64,000 nucleotides of DNA from JACOMY01 sp046233115 (GTDB taxonomy: Bacteria > Pseudomonadota > Alphaproteobacteria > Kiloniellales > JACOMY01). Made by a program: the position numbers and the translations under genes. Below, in pieces: positions 52,346 to 61,189 of the stretch. The notes under the pieces were generated by a model. The model was not told where the DNA came from. It saw only the letters and a list, made by a program, of their open reading frames with translations, and ran no database searches. The stretch spans positions 372,001-436,000 of the forward strand of contig JBJXHM010000003.1 in NCBI GenBank assembly GCA_046233115.1, in the 5' to 3' direction. Within the stretch, counting starts at the first letter, position 1, and each line of letters begins with the position of its first letter.

Positions 52346-52429
52346 CTTCGCCTCCTTGCGTTTGCCGGCAGGGTGCCCAGCGGCGCCTGCTCTCGTCTCC
52401 CGGCCCGCATTCTGGGTCCGGGTGTTCTG

Positions 52430-53227
52430 CTACTTCCGCCCGTGGACGATCATCGAGGTGATCTGCTCGCGGTCGGTGTCCTGCGTCCGCACCACTCCCA
52501 CCAGGTTGCCGTTCTTCAGCACCGCGATGCGGTCGGAGACGCTCATCACGTGCTCCATGTTGTGGCTGATGATGAGGAAGGAGATGCCGCGGCCGGAGAG
52601 CCTGGCGATCAGGTCCAGGACCTTCTGGCCCTCGTCGACGCCCAGCGCCGCCATCGGCTCGTCCATGATGATCAGCTTTACCTTGCCCAGTAGCAGCCGG
52701 CTTATCGCCACCGCCTGGCGCTGGCCGCCGGACATGGTGCTGACCGGCCGGCCGAGGTCGGGCAGGCGGATGTCCAGCTCCGACAGCAGTTCGGCCGTGC
52801 GCCGGTTCATCTCGCCGTGCAGCAGGTAGGGGAAGACCCCGAGCCAGCGCTTGTAGAGCTCGCGTCCCAGGAAGACGTTCTGCGGGACGTTGAAGCAGTC
52901 GACCAGGCCCAGATGCTGGTAGAGCGTGGCGATGCCCTGGTCGTGGGCGTCGTTCGGCGAGTGCAGCAGGACCTCCCGGCCGGAGACCGAGATCGTGCCC
53001 TCGTCCAAGGTCTCGGCCCCCGAGAGGATCTTCACCAGGGTTGACTTGCCGGCACCGTTGTCGCCGACCAGCGCCAGGATCTCGTTCTCGTGCACCTCCA
53101 GAGAGACGCCGTTCAGCGCGCGGTTGCCGCCGAAGCTCTTGACGATGCCCCTGGCGCTCAGCAGCACCTTGCCTTGCGGGCGCGCGTGGTCGATCGGGAT
53201 GTGGGGGGCCAGTTCCGCGGTCGTCAT
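52430..53227 (-). CDS. Sugar-type ABC importer ATPase, single domain
   Basis: 265 residues from ATG 53227, overlapping the permease stop as TGATG. Walker A is GDNGAGKST, the signature is VSTMSGGQRQAVAISRLLL, Walker B is LIIMDEPMAALG and the switch histidine is in LIISHNMEHV. It is a single ABC domain of the FrcA/XylG-half type, in contrast to the fused two-domain ATPase of the neighbouring importer. It must therefore act as a homodimer on the permease dimer. Confidence 0.93.
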   Translation of the reverse strand: MTTAELAPHIPIDHARPQGKVLLSARGIVKSFGGNRALNGVSLEVHENEILALVGDNGAGKSTLVKILSGAETLDEGTISVSGREVLLHSPNDAHDQGIATLYQHLGLVDCFNVPQNVFLGRELYKRWLGVFPYLLHGEMNRRTAELLSELDIRLPDLGRPVSTMSGGQRQAVAISRLLLGKVKLIIMDEPMAALGVDEGQKVLDLIARLSGRGISFLIISHNMEHVMSVSDRIAVLKNGNLVGVVRTQDTDREQITSMIVHGRK

Positions 53228-54282
53228 CACTCGACCCTCTCCTGTCGCATGAGCTTGATGCGAAGCTGGTCGACCACCACCGCCAGGATCAGCAGCAGGC
53301 CCAGCACGATCTGCTGCACGTAGCTGTCGATGCGCAGCAGGTTCATGCCGTTGGTCATCAGCGAGACGAAGACGGCGCCCAGCACCACGTTGCCGATACG
53401 GCCGATGCCGCCGAAGAAGGAGACGCCGCCGATCACCACCGCGGTGATCGATTCGATCAGCAGGGTAGCGCCCAGGGTGGCCTCGCCGGTATTGACCCGC
53501 GCGGTCAGCAGGATCGCGCCGAAGGCGACGATGGTCGAGCAGAGCACGTAGGTGACGATGCTGTAGCCGGTGGTGTTGATGCCGGCCAGCCGGCTGGCCA
53601 GCGCGTTGCCGCCGATCGCGTAAATGCGCCGGCCGAGCGGCGTGCCGTAGAGGACGTAGGCCATCACCAGGAACAGGCCGGCGGCGAAGAGCACCGGCAC
53701 CGGGATGCCCAGCGGCGCGCTGTAGGCGAAGATCTTACCGAAGGAGTCGGGCATGCCGTAGATCGGCATGCCGTCGCTCAGCTTCAACGCCGCACCGGTC
53801 AGGACCGAGAGCATGCCCACGGTCATGATGAAGGGATTGACCTTGAAGACGGCGATGCCGATGCCGTTGATCGCGCCCACCACCGCGCCCGCCAGCAGGC
53901 CGGCGACGATGCCGACCGCGATCGCCAGGGTCGCCGCCTCCGGGTCGCCGGCCAATACCGCGGTCATCGACATGGCGCTGACCACGCTGACGAAGGCCAC
54001 GGTCGAGCCCACCGACATGTCGATGCCGCGCACCAGCAACGTCAGCATCTGCCCGATGGCGACGATGATCAGATAGGTCGAGTGGCGGGCGACGTTAAAG
54101 ATGTTCTCGGCATTGAGGAAACGCGGCTCGGCCAGGCCGAAGCCGACGATCGCCAGCAACAGCACCAGCGGCAGGATCCCGCTGCTGAGAAAAATGGACT
54201 GAAGCAGCCGCGACAGGCGCGCGCCCGTCCCTCCGCGGCCGAGCGAGTCAGCCATGGCGGAGCTGCCGTCGATAGGAGGCAT
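53227..54282 (-). CDS. Sugar-type ABC importer permease (second)
   Basis: 351 residues from ATG 54282, with GGGAG 6 bases upstream; ATG at 54255 is an alternative. About ten membrane helices. Conserved segments LLVRGIDMSVGSTVAFVSVV, INGIGIAVFKVNPFIMTVG and LAGINTTGYSIVTYVLC correspond to those of the first permease (LTGGIDLSVGSAVALVSVVS and so on), confirming that the two importers are paralogous. It is the first gene of its operon. Confidence 0.92.
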   Translation of the reverse strand: MPPIDGSSAMADSLGRGGTGARLSRLLQSIFLSSGILPLVLLLAIVGFGLAEPRFLNAENIFNVARHSTYLIIVAIGQMLTLLVRGIDMSVGSTVAFVSVVSAMSMTAVLAGDPEAATLAIAVGIVAGLLAGAVVGAINGIGIAVFKVNPFIMTVGMLSVLTGAALKLSDGMPIYGMPDSFGKIFAYSAPLGIPVPVLFAAGLFLVMAYVLYGTPLGRRIYAIGGNALASRLAGINTTGYSIVTYVLCSTIVAFGAILLTARVNTGEATLGATLLIESITAVVIGGVSFFGGIGRIGNVVLGAVFVSLMTNGMNLLRIDSYVQQIVLGLLLILAVVVDQLRIKLMRQERVE

Positions 54283-54749
54283 CCCGATCTCCCTTGAGGT
54301 CTTGCGCAGACAGCGGCGCTCTGTGCGGCCGTCCCGTCATTCCTAGTGGCGCAACCGGCCCCAAGGACCCCCGTGACAGCGCCGAAAAGGGCGGTCCTGC
54401 CCCCTCCTGCACCCGGCCCTTCCGGCAAAGCGGTCCTTCTGCACGATCGGGTTCATCTTGCCTGGGTCTCCCGGTCACGGGATCGCCGGCAAAACCTGCG
54501 ACCCGTTCCTGTTGCCTGAGTTCAAGGGGCGCTGCGGCGCCCGATTTCCCAATGGCGGACCGGGTTCTTGAGGCTCTCCCGCCCGGTTCCGACGAGCAAT
54601 TTTCGTCAGAACACCCCCCTATAAATCAAATTGATAATTTTTATAGCATCATCGAATCAAACGATAGATCACGCAACGTCAACCGCGGGTCTACCGAGCG
54701 CGGCGCCTGTCGCAGGCAGGCCGGACGCCGGGAAACCGCGCCCTGCCGC
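54283..54749. promoter_or_regulatory. Upstream region of the second ABC operon
   Basis: 467 bp without a supported gene. Frames crossing it have no family resemblance. An AT-rich island at 54605-54665 stands out: CTATAAA (54619-54625) and TTTATAG (54640-54646) form a perfect inverted repeat, with ATCAA-A-TTGAT (54625-54635) inside. This is the likely promoter/operator of the importer operon, with a leader of about 300 nt. The remaining GC-rich part shows nothing I can name. Confidence 0.45.
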
Positions 54750-56720
54750 TCAGACCTCGATCCCGGCGAGACGGAAACCTTCGAGCCACAGCGCGGAGAG
54801 CTCGGCCGGCTCGCACATCATGACGAAGGTGTGGGCGAAGCGTCTGCTGTCGAAGCCCTCGGGCGCGGCCGCGACGATGGCCCTCGCCTCCTCGATGCGT
54901 CCCAGTCGGGCGAGGCTCGGGACGCGGTAGAGGCGGACGTAGTAGGCGGGATCGAGAATTCCGTCCAGGGCAGCGAGGCAGCCCTCGAAGTCCCCGGCCA
55001 TGTAGCGCGCATCGGCAAGTGCGGAGTAGTAGCCTGGCGGTGAATTCGGTTCGGTGTCGACCGCGCGCTGGATCAGCGCGAGGCCGTCGTGCGGGCGCCC
55101 GCAGATGGCCAGGCAGAACCCCATGACCACGAGGGCGTCGAGATCGGCGGGGTTCAGCCTGGCCGCCGCCTCGGCATAGCGCATGGCGAGCTGGGCCTCA
55201 CCAAGGAGCGCATAGACCATGGCGGCGCGATGCAGGACGAAGGCGTCGCTGCGGTCCCGCGCCAGCGCCCGCTCGACCCGCTCGCGTGCCAGACGATGGC
55301 TCTCGGCCGAGCTCAGGTCGGTCGCCATGCTGAAGTCGCCGTAGATGTAGAAGTATCCGGCATAGGCCAGCGCGCGCGGGTAGTCCGGATCGATCCCGAT
55401 CGCCTCCTCCATCAACCTCAGCGCATCGGCCTCCCTACCCTCGCGCCAGGCGATGCGGCCCTTGAGGAAGAGGGTGTAGGCGGTTCCGGAGCGGGCCGGA
55501 TCACGCAGCCGCTGCTCGCCGGCCAGGGCATCGAGATCGAAGTTGAGGCGGCCGACCACGGCGGAGACGATCTCGTCCTGCACCGCCAGGATATCGTCCA
55601 GCTCCCGGTCCAGGCGATCGGCCCAGACGTGCGCGCCGGTCCCGGCATCGATGAGTTGGACCGAGACGCGGACCCGGCTGCCGGCGCGGCGGACGCTACC
55701 CTGCAGGACAAAGTCGACCTCGAGCTCCCGCGCCACCTCGATCGGATTGGATGTCCGGTAGGCTTGACTGGTCCGGTGGCTGACGACGGTCAGATGCCGA
55801 AAATGGGCGAGCGCCCCGATCAGGTCCTCGGTGATGCCGTCGGCGAAGAAGTCCTCGTCGCGATCGCCGGAGAGATTTGCAAAGGGCAGGGCGGCAATGG
55901 CCGTGTGCGCCACGCCAGCCTGCGCCAGGGCAGTATGCGCCACGGCGCCGGACGCCTGGGGCGTGGCAGGAACCGGGGCCACCGGCGCCACCGGTACGCG
56001 ATCTTCCCTGATCTGCTGGCAAAGGACTTCGGTCGCCGCTTCGGGTCCGACGCTGAGCTCGTTCAGCAGCATCTCGCGGCAAGCCTCGTACTGGCGCAGC
56101 GCCTGGTCCCGCTCCCCGACCGCGGCCAAGGCCTCCATCAGGGCGCGGTGCGCGCTCTCACGTAGAGGATCGAGCGCAAGGAGGCGCCGCGCGGCAGCGA
56201 CCCGCGCGGCCGGTACCGCTTCCCGCACCAGCGCCTCGTGCACCGCGATCGAGAGGTCGGCGAGCCGGCGGCGCTCGGCGGCCAGCCACTCCTCGAAAGC
56301 CTCGTCACGGATCGAGAAGCCTTCGAGCAACGGCCCGGCATAGAGCGCTGCCGCCTCCTGCCACCGGCCCTCGTCGGCGAGTCTGGCGAACGCCACCGCG
56401 TCGACGCTCACCCGCTGCGGATCGAGGCCGATCTCGTCGCGCTGCCCAGCCAGGAGGTCGAGGCTGCAGACCTGCAGCTCCCGCCTTGCCGTCACCAGCG
56501 TCTGGCGCAGGCTGCTGCGCGCCTGCGCCTCACCGCGATCGCTCCACAGCAGCCCGGTCAGCCGCTCACGGGATTGGGTGAGACCTGGCGACAGGCCGAG
56601 GATCGCGAGCAAACCCCTGGTCTTGCGCCCCGCAATCTCGACGGTCTCGCCTCCGGGTCCGACCAGACCGAAGCCGCCAAGCAAGTCGATCTTCACTCTG
56701 GTGCAGTTTGCTTGTGGCAT
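54750..56720 (-). CDS. BTAD/winged-helix regulator with TolB-like and TPR domains
   Basis: 656 residues. Order: an N-terminal OmpR/SARP-like winged helix (about 8-95; GRKTRGLLAILGLSPG, LWSDRGEAQARSSLRQTL); a bacterial transcriptional activator domain (about 100-235; QYEACREMLLNELSVGP); a TolB-N-like/adenylate-cyclase-associated segment (about 275-390; AALPFANLSGDRDEDFFADG, SVRRAGSRVRVSVQLIDAGT); and TPR repeats to the end. This architecture occurs in large regulators of Rhizobiales and Rhodospirillales that integrate several signals. It is divergent from the DehI-like gene and may regulate it. A cyclase catalytic domain is absent. Confidence 0.88.
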   Translation of the reverse strand: MPQANCTRVKIDLLGGFGLVGPGGETVEIAGRKTRGLLAILGLSPGLTQSRERLTGLLWSDRGEAQARSSLRQTLVTARRELQVCSLDLLAGQRDEIGLDPQRVSVDAVAFARLADEGRWQEAAALYAGPLLEGFSIRDEAFEEWLAAERRRLADLSIAVHEALVREAVPAARVAAARRLLALDPLRESAHRALMEALAAVGERDQALRQYEACREMLLNELSVGPEAATEVLCQQIREDRVPVAPVAPVPATPQASGAVAHTALAQAGVAHTAIAALPFANLSGDRDEDFFADGITEDLIGALAHFRHLTVVSHRTSQAYRTSNPIEVARELEVDFVLQGSVRRAGSRVRVSVQLIDAGTGAHVWADRLDRELDDILAVQDEIVSAVVGRLNFDLDALAGEQRLRDPARSGTAYTLFLKGRIAWREGREADALRLMEEAIGIDPDYPRALAYAGYFYIYGDFSMATDLSSAESHRLARERVERALARDRSDAFVLHRAAMVYALLGEAQLAMRYAEAAARLNPADLDALVVMGFCLAICGRPHDGLALIQRAVDTEPNSPPGYYSALADARYMAGDFEGCLAALDGILDPAYYVRLYRVPSLARLGRIEEARAIVAAAPEGFDSRRFAHTFVMMCEPAELSALWLEGFRLAGIEV

Positions 56721-56899
56721 AGGCTGCCCCGTGGCTCTCCGCCTGCTTTACCAAGCGAACGATAGGCGCATTCTTGACGAGGCGTGAAGGCCTGTTGCGG
56801 CCACTCCGAAAAGTACTGCTGCGTTCGATACTTGCAGCCTTGCTGGCTTGTTCGCGGCGGAAGACTTAGAATTGCCCGTGTACCGAACCGGAGGCACGC

Positions 56900-57778
56900 A
56901 TGCCAGGACCATTGCTCCGCGCGCGACCGGCGCGCTTGCCGACGCTGACCACCGTGCCGGAAGTCCTCGCCGAGGGCGAACTGCGCGCGGTCTACGAGGA
57001 CACCAAGGCGGTGTTGCGGGTGCCTTGGATGGGCGTGGTCACCATGGCATTCGCGCACTACCCTGCCTTCTACGCGGCGCTTTGGGGCGGCCTGCGCGAC
57101 CTGGCCGGCAGTGTCGAGTTCCGCGAGGCCTGCACCACCCTTCGTGCGGCCGCGGAAGATGCGACCGCCGGCCTCGATCCGCAGCCCCTGGCAGCAGGCC
57201 TACGCGAGGCCGGCTACTCCGCCCCCGAGCTGGAGCGGATCCGCGACGAAATCGAGGTCTTCTCCGAAGGGAACATGCCCTATCTGCTGATCGCCACGGC
57301 GGCCCGGCTGCTGCTGGAGGGGCACGCGCTGTCCGACCGCCGCCGCTTCACACTGCTCTCGGCCCCCCAGGACCCAGGCCAGGGGCGCAGCCTGGTGCTG
57401 ATGGAGATGCACCACGCCGACCCGTCGACCCGCGCCCTCTACCGGGACATCATGGCGGTGCTGGGGCTGCCCTTCGTCAACACCGACTACCGGGCACTGG
57501 CGCGCTGGCCCAGCTACTTCGCGCTGGCCTGGCAAGCGCACCGTCCGACGATCGAGACCGAGGCCTACGGGCAAGCCTGCGCGCGTGTCCACGCAACCGC
57601 CGTCAGCTTGATGCAGGACCTGCCCAATCCCGGCGGCCTCACCCCCGATCGGCTCCGTGCCGAGGCCCAGCCCGACACGCAGGCGCACGAGATCGCCGAC
57701 GTCGTGCGTCTATTCCAGTGGCTGCTGCCCGGCCTGATCGTAAACGTGGCCGCCTTCCGCCAACAACTAGCCAATTAG
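56900..57778 (+). CDS. DehI-family 2-haloacid dehalogenase homologue
   Basis: 292 residues, close to DehI (about 296). The fold is an internal duplication, and both halves are visible: YEDTKAVLRVPWMGVVTMAF..YPAFYAALW and YRDIMAVLGLPFVNTDYRAL..WPSYFALAW. The catalytic aspartate of DehI (D189) corresponds to D196 in PFVNTDYRALARWP, with N194 beside it. DehI enzymes hydrolyse both enantiomers of 2-haloacids directly with water. Many family members have no tested substrate, so dehalogenase activity is inferred. GGAGG lies 5 bases before the ATG. It overlaps the convergent peroxiredoxin gene by 4 bases. Confidence 0.85.
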   Translation: MPGPLLRARPARLPTLTTVPEVLAEGELRAVYEDTKAVLRVPWMGVVTMAFAHYPAFYAALWGGLRDLAGSVEFREACTTLRAAAEDATAGLDPQPLAAGLREAGYSAPELERIRDEIEVFSEGNMPYLLIATAARLLLEGHALSDRRRFTLLSAPQDPGQGRSLVLMEMHHADPSTRALYRDIMAVLGLPFVNTDYRALARWPSYFALAWQAHRPTIETEAYGQACARVHATAVSLMQDLPNPGGLTPDRLRAEAQPDTQAHEIADVVRLFQWLLPGLIVNVAAFRQQLAN

Positions 57779-58311
57779 ACCGGACCGTCATACTCGCCGC
57801 GGGCCGGGTAGTTGTTCTTGATGGCGAAGTCGAGCGCCGCCACCAGTTCGGAGAAGTGGGGGCGAACGAAGGGCATGGTCTGGACCGAGCCGTAGTAGAG
57901 CGCCTGGTCCGGCGTGACCATGAAGAGGCCGGGTTCGGAGAAGAGGGCCGGCTCCTCGATCCCGATCGAGGTCTTGCCGCGCGAGGTCGAGATGTAGAGG
58001 CCCCACTCGCGCGCCTTGGCCAGCGGCAGGTCATAGGCGAAGCGTAGCGTATCGGCGCCGATCTTCTCGGCCATGGCACGGGTCCGCTCCTCACCGTCGG
58101 AGCTGACGGCCAGGGTGCCGACGCCGCGCTCGGCGAAATCGGCAACCCGCTTCTGGAGTTCGCCCAGGTAGGTGGCGCAGATCGGGCAGTGCAGGCCGCG
58201 ATAGAAGCAGATCACGGTGCCACGCTCGGAAGTCTCTTTGGAGAGATCGAAGGGTCCGTGATCCAGGGTCGGCAGGGCGAGGTCGGGGGTTTTCTGACGC
58301 GGAAGGAGCAT
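57775..58311 (-). CDS. AhpC/TSA-family peroxiredoxin-like protein
   Basis: 178 residues from ATG 58311, which follows AAGGTGG; GTG at 58344 would lengthen it. Thioredoxin fold with FYRGLHCPICATYL giving C42-P-I-C45, plus C35. The pattern resembles PRX_like2/AhpC proteins reducing peroxides. It is divergent from an AraC-family regulator 53 bp away, likely its controller. Other members of the family at 60494 and 61190 have WCPYC instead. Confidence 0.87.
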   Translation of the reverse strand: MLLPRQKTPDLALPTLDHGPFDLSKETSERGTVICFYRGLHCPICATYLGELQKRVADFAERGVGTLAVSSDGEERTRAMAEKIGADTLRFAYDLPLAKAREWGLYISTSRGKTSIGIEEPALFSEPGLFMVTPDQALYYGSVQTMPFVRPHFSELVAALDFAIKNNYPARGEYDGPV

Positions 58312-58364
58312 GGGTCCACCTTGGTTTGGTTTGCGTTCTCTCACAGTCTCTCCGATAATTCCGC

Positions 58365-59144
58365 ATGATGATTCCGAAAAATCAGACTGATTCTCCGAAA
58401 CGGACCTCTATCGACCGGCTGACCGTGCTGCTGGAGCATTTCGATCTGCAGGTCCGGCTCGCCGATCCGGCAGAGGCGACCCTGATCGTACTGACCGACC
58501 GGGAGGGCGGGCTACGCACCGCCTGCTTCGGCACCTCCCCCCTTACCGCCGGCCTGGCTCCGCTCGACATCGCCTTCTCGGCGGTTGTCGAGTGGGGCGG
58601 GTCACTCAATCCGCTGATCGCCGCCCTGCCGGACATGGTTCGGCTCGAGCTCTCCGACGACCCCGAGAGCGCGGCGCTGGTCGGTCTGCTGCGCCGGGAA
58701 CTGGTCGAAGGGCGCTGCGGTTCGGCAGCCGTGGTCAACCGACTGGGCGAGGTCCTGATCGTCCGCATGGTGCGCGCCCAGATCGAGGCCGGCTCCGTCC
58801 GACCGGGACTGCTGGCCGGGCTGGCCGACGCGAGACTCAGTCGCGCCATCGTCGCCCTGCACGAGCGGCCCGGGCGGGACTGGCGCAACGACGATCTGGC
58901 CCGGATCGCCGGCCTGTCGCAGAGCCGCTTCTGCGAGCTCTTCCTGGCCAAGGTCGGCGAGCCCCCGGCCGCCTATCTGCGGCGCTGGCGCATGACCCTG
59001 GCGCACCTGGAGATCCGCCGTGGCGGCCGGGTCGCGACTGTGGCCCACCGCTACGGCTACGCCTCGCCGGAGGGCTTCGCGCGTGCCTTCAAGAAACAGT
59101 TCGGCGCCAGCCCCCTGGCCCTGCGCCCGCGCGCCCCGCTCTAA
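58365..59144 (+). CDS. AraC-family regulator with N-terminal cupin domain
   Basis: 259 residues. The N-terminal cupin_6-like domain (LLEHFDLQVRLADPAEA, LIVLTDREGGLRTACFG) precedes two C-terminal HTHs: LARIAGLSQSRFCELFLAKV (about 188-207) and VAHRYGYASPEGFARAFKKQ (about 225-244). This AraC subgroup often controls detoxification genes. It is divergent from the peroxiredoxin at 57775 and ends overlapping the convergent sigma-factor gene by 4 bases. The start is ATGATG at 58365 with no obvious ribosome site. Confidence 0.92.
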   Translation: MMIPKNQTDSPKRTSIDRLTVLLEHFDLQVRLADPAEATLIVLTDREGGLRTACFGTSPLTAGLAPLDIAFSAVVEWGGSLNPLIAALPDMVRLELSDDPESAALVGLLRRELVEGRCGSAAVVNRLGEVLIVRMVRAQIEAGSVRPGLLAGLADARLSRAIVALHERPGRDWRNDDLARIAGLSQSRFCELFLAKVGEPPAAYLRRWRMTLAHLEIRRGGRVATVAHRYGYASPEGFARAFKKQFGASPLALRPRAPL

Positions 59145-59980
59145 GAGCCCGCCTGCGAAGGACTGGCCGCCAGCGTCTGCAGCACCAGCGCGGCAAGATT
59201 GGACGAGAAGTCGGGGTTTGACCGCAACAGCGCAGCGGCGCGGCGTCCCTCCTCCAGGCGGCTGACCTCTGCGCGCAGGGCGGGCAGGCTGTCACGATCC
59301 GGCTGCTTCAGGCCGAACTGGGACCGGCCCCTGCTGATCCGGCCACAGGCCACTGCCGCTTCGACGCGCCTTTCGCAGCGGCAAGGGGCCTCGGGCGAAA
59401 CGTTGCCGCAGCGCGCGACCAGGAAGGCGGTCACCGCGGCCCGGCTGCGGCGCAGGCGCTGCCGATAGGCCGCGGGCGAGATCGCCAGGACCGCGGCCGC
59501 CTCGGCATCGCTCAGCTCGAAGATGTCGCCGAGGATGTAGGCGATCCTCTGGTCCCGGCTGAGGCAGGTAAGCAGGGCCAGGGTGCAGCCGACCTTGACC
59601 TCTTCGATTGCGAGGAGGGTCTCGGCATCCTCGAACGCCCCGTCGGAGGGATCGGCGAGACCCCGATCCAGATCGGCCGCGAAGTCCTCGAAACTGAGGC
59701 GCATGGCCTCGATGCGCCCGCGCTTGCGGAGCTCTACCAGGTGGCGGCAGGCGATCCGCAGGGCCCAGCCGCCAGCCGCCTCGAGATCCCGCAGCGCGCC
59801 CAGATGGGTGACGATCTTGACCAGGATCTCCTGGGTTGCGTCCTCGGCGTCCGCGGGATGGCCCAACATGCGGATCGCCAGGTTGTAGATCGGCCGCTCG
59901 CTAGCGCGGACCAACGCATCGAGGGCGGCGCGGTCCCCCTGCCGCGCCGCCTGCACCTCCAGCGGATCGAGTCTGATCAT
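59141..59980 (-). CDS. ECF-type RNA polymerase sigma factor with Cys-rich C-terminal extension
   Basis: 279 residues. Sigma-2 (about 25-90; PIYNLAIRMLGHPADAEDAT, WALRIACRHLVE) and sigma-4 (about 130-185; ILGDIFELSDAEAAAVLAIS, YRQRLRRSRAAV) are present. About 90 extra residues follow, starting with a cysteine cluster CGNVSPEAPCRC and another Cys in VACG, which might bind zinc or sense redox state. No separate anti-sigma gene is adjacent, so the tail may do that job. It is coupled to an upstream SRPBCC gene by a 4-base overlap. Confidence 0.9.
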   Translation of the reverse strand: MIRLDPLEVQAARQGDRAALDALVRASERPIYNLAIRMLGHPADAEDATQEILVKIVTHLGALRDLEAAGGWALRIACRHLVELRKRGRIEAMRLSFEDFAADLDRGLADPSDGAFEDAETLLAIEEVKVGCTLALLTCLSRDQRIAYILGDIFELSDAEAAAVLAISPAAYRQRLRRSRAAVTAFLVARCGNVSPEAPCRCERRVEAAVACGRISRGRSQFGLKQPDRDSLPALRAEVSRLEEGRRAAALLRSNPDFSSNLAALVLQTLAASPSQAGS

Positions 59981-60378
59981 GCCTCCAGCCGCGCCTTCAG
60001 CGCGACCAGCTCCTCGGCCAGGATCGAGCGCTGCTGGGAAAGTGCGCCTTCGAGCTGTTCCAGCGGCACCGGCGGGGCCATGAGCACGAAGGAATAGACT
60101 GCCGCCTCGCCACCATCGGGCGTCACCCGCGAAAAGGCGGTGCCGACCGAGCCGTCCGGAAATGTCATGCGCCAGTCGACCGTTCCCTGCTCGCTGCGCG
60201 CGATCGTCTCCAGCCGGATCGGAACGGCACCTGCCGGGGTCACGAGGTCGGCCGTCTGCGCATCGGCCCGCTGGAAGGCATTGGTCCAGGTCGGCAGGTT
60301 GGCCGGATCCGCGACAAAGTCGAAGACGACCTGAGCTGGCTTGGCGATGGCAACGGACTGCACGTCATGGGTCTTCAC
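59977..60378 (-). CDS. SRPBCC-family small protein
   Basis: 133 residues from GTG 60378, which has AAGGAG about 8 bases upstream; upstream codons to 60597 are not family-like. The START/Bet-v1-type fold is suggested by SVAIAKPAQVVFDFVADPAN at the start and by DWRMTFPDGSVGTAFSRV. The ligand is unknown. Its stop overlaps the sigma-factor start, so the two are translationally coupled; the pairing hints that this protein modulates or reports to the sigma factor, but this is only inference. Confidence 0.8.
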   Translation of the reverse strand: MKTHDVQSVAIAKPAQVVFDFVADPANLPTWTNAFQRADAQTADLVTPAGAVPIRLETIARSEQGTVDWRMTFPDGSVGTAFSRVTPDGGEAAVYSFVLMAPPVPLEQLEGALSQQRSILAEELVALKARLEA

Positions 60379-60396
60379 AGTGTCTCTCCTTACCTG

Positions 60397-60420
60397 GCGC
60401 TCCCGGACGATCCGGGGCGC
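60397..60420. other. Leader hairpin upstream of the SRPBCC-sigma operon
   Basis: GCGC (60397-60400) plus CCCGG (60402-60406) pair with CCGGG (60412-60416) plus GCGC (60417-60420), one base bulged. The stem ends 19 bp from the GTG start on the minus strand and could influence translation of the coupled genes or terminate the upstream peroxiredoxin transcript. Confidence 0.4.
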
Positions 60421-60493
60421 ATGGTGATAAGGAGGCGGCGCCGAGCGGAAGTGTGACTCACTTTTCCAAGACGATCGGCACCTGCGTCCTCGA

Positions 60494-61168
60494 TCAGCCC
60501 GGCGTCCCGGCGGGAGGGCGCGGCTGGAGCCCCTGCAGCGCCAGCAGGATCTGCTCCGGCTCCAGCCGGCGGCGGTAGTCGACCTCGACCTCGGCAAGAA
60601 CGACCCTGCCGTCAGGGGCGATGACGAAGGTAGCCGGCACCGGCAACTCCCAGCTCTCGTCGCCGTTGAAGTCGAGCAGGTTCTTACCGTTTGACCGCAG
60701 GGCCTCCCTCACCTCCTCCGGCAAGGCGTGCACCAGGCCGTAGCGGCGCGCCACCCGGTTGCCCGGATCGCTCAGCACGTCGAAGGTCAGCGCGTTCTTC
60801 TCCGCCGTTGAGAGCGATGCATCGGGTAGCTGCGGCGAGACCGCGACCAGTCGGGCACCCAGGGCCGTCAGTTCCGGCAGCCGGGCCTGATAGGCACGGA
60901 GCTGCAGGTTGCAGTAGGGACACCAGGCGCCGCGGTAGAAGGTGACCACGGCCGGCCCCCGGCTCAGCAGGGCGGTCAGGCAGACCGCCTCGCTTTTGGC
61001 ATCGCTCAGGGTGAAGTCGGGCGCCTGGTCGCCCTGGCCGACCGCCTGCTCGAAGGCGAAGCTGGCGCGCAGCTCCTCCACCTTGGCGTCGTAGAGGGCG
61101 GGACGACCGGCTGGCGCAGTGCGGGCCCATTCGGCCCGGAAGTCGTCGAGCTGTCGCTGCAGACTCAT
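60494..61168 (-). CDS. Peroxiredoxin, AhpC/TSA family (WCPYC type)
   Basis: 224 residues. Thioredoxin fold with the redox motif C83-P-Y-C86 in TFYRGAWCPYCNLQLRAYQ. The ~45-residue N-terminal helical extension (LQRQLDDFRAEWARTAP) is shared with the neighbouring paralogue at 61190. Likely role: thiol-dependent reduction of hydroperoxides. It lies 21 bp downstream of that paralogue and probably shares its transcript. GGAAGGAGAATGCC precedes the ATG at 61168. Confidence 0.88.
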   Translation of the reverse strand: MSLQRQLDDFRAEWARTAPAGRPALYDAKVEELRASFAFEQAVGQGDQAPDFTLSDAKSEAVCLTALLSRGPAVVTFYRGAWCPYCNLQLRAYQARLPELTALGARLVAVSPQLPDASLSTAEKNALTFDVLSDPGNRVARRYGLVHALPEEVREALRSNGKNLLDFNGDESWELPVPATFVIAPDGRVVLAEVEVDYRRRLEPEQILLALQGLQPRPPAGTPG

Positions 61169-61189
61169 GGCATTCTCCTTCCTACGGGT

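Noticed and set aside
54294..55043. Plus-strand 249-codon frame before the BTAD regulator
   Set aside because: It crosses the AT-rich promoter island and the 3' end of the BTAD gene in antisense and shows no domain.
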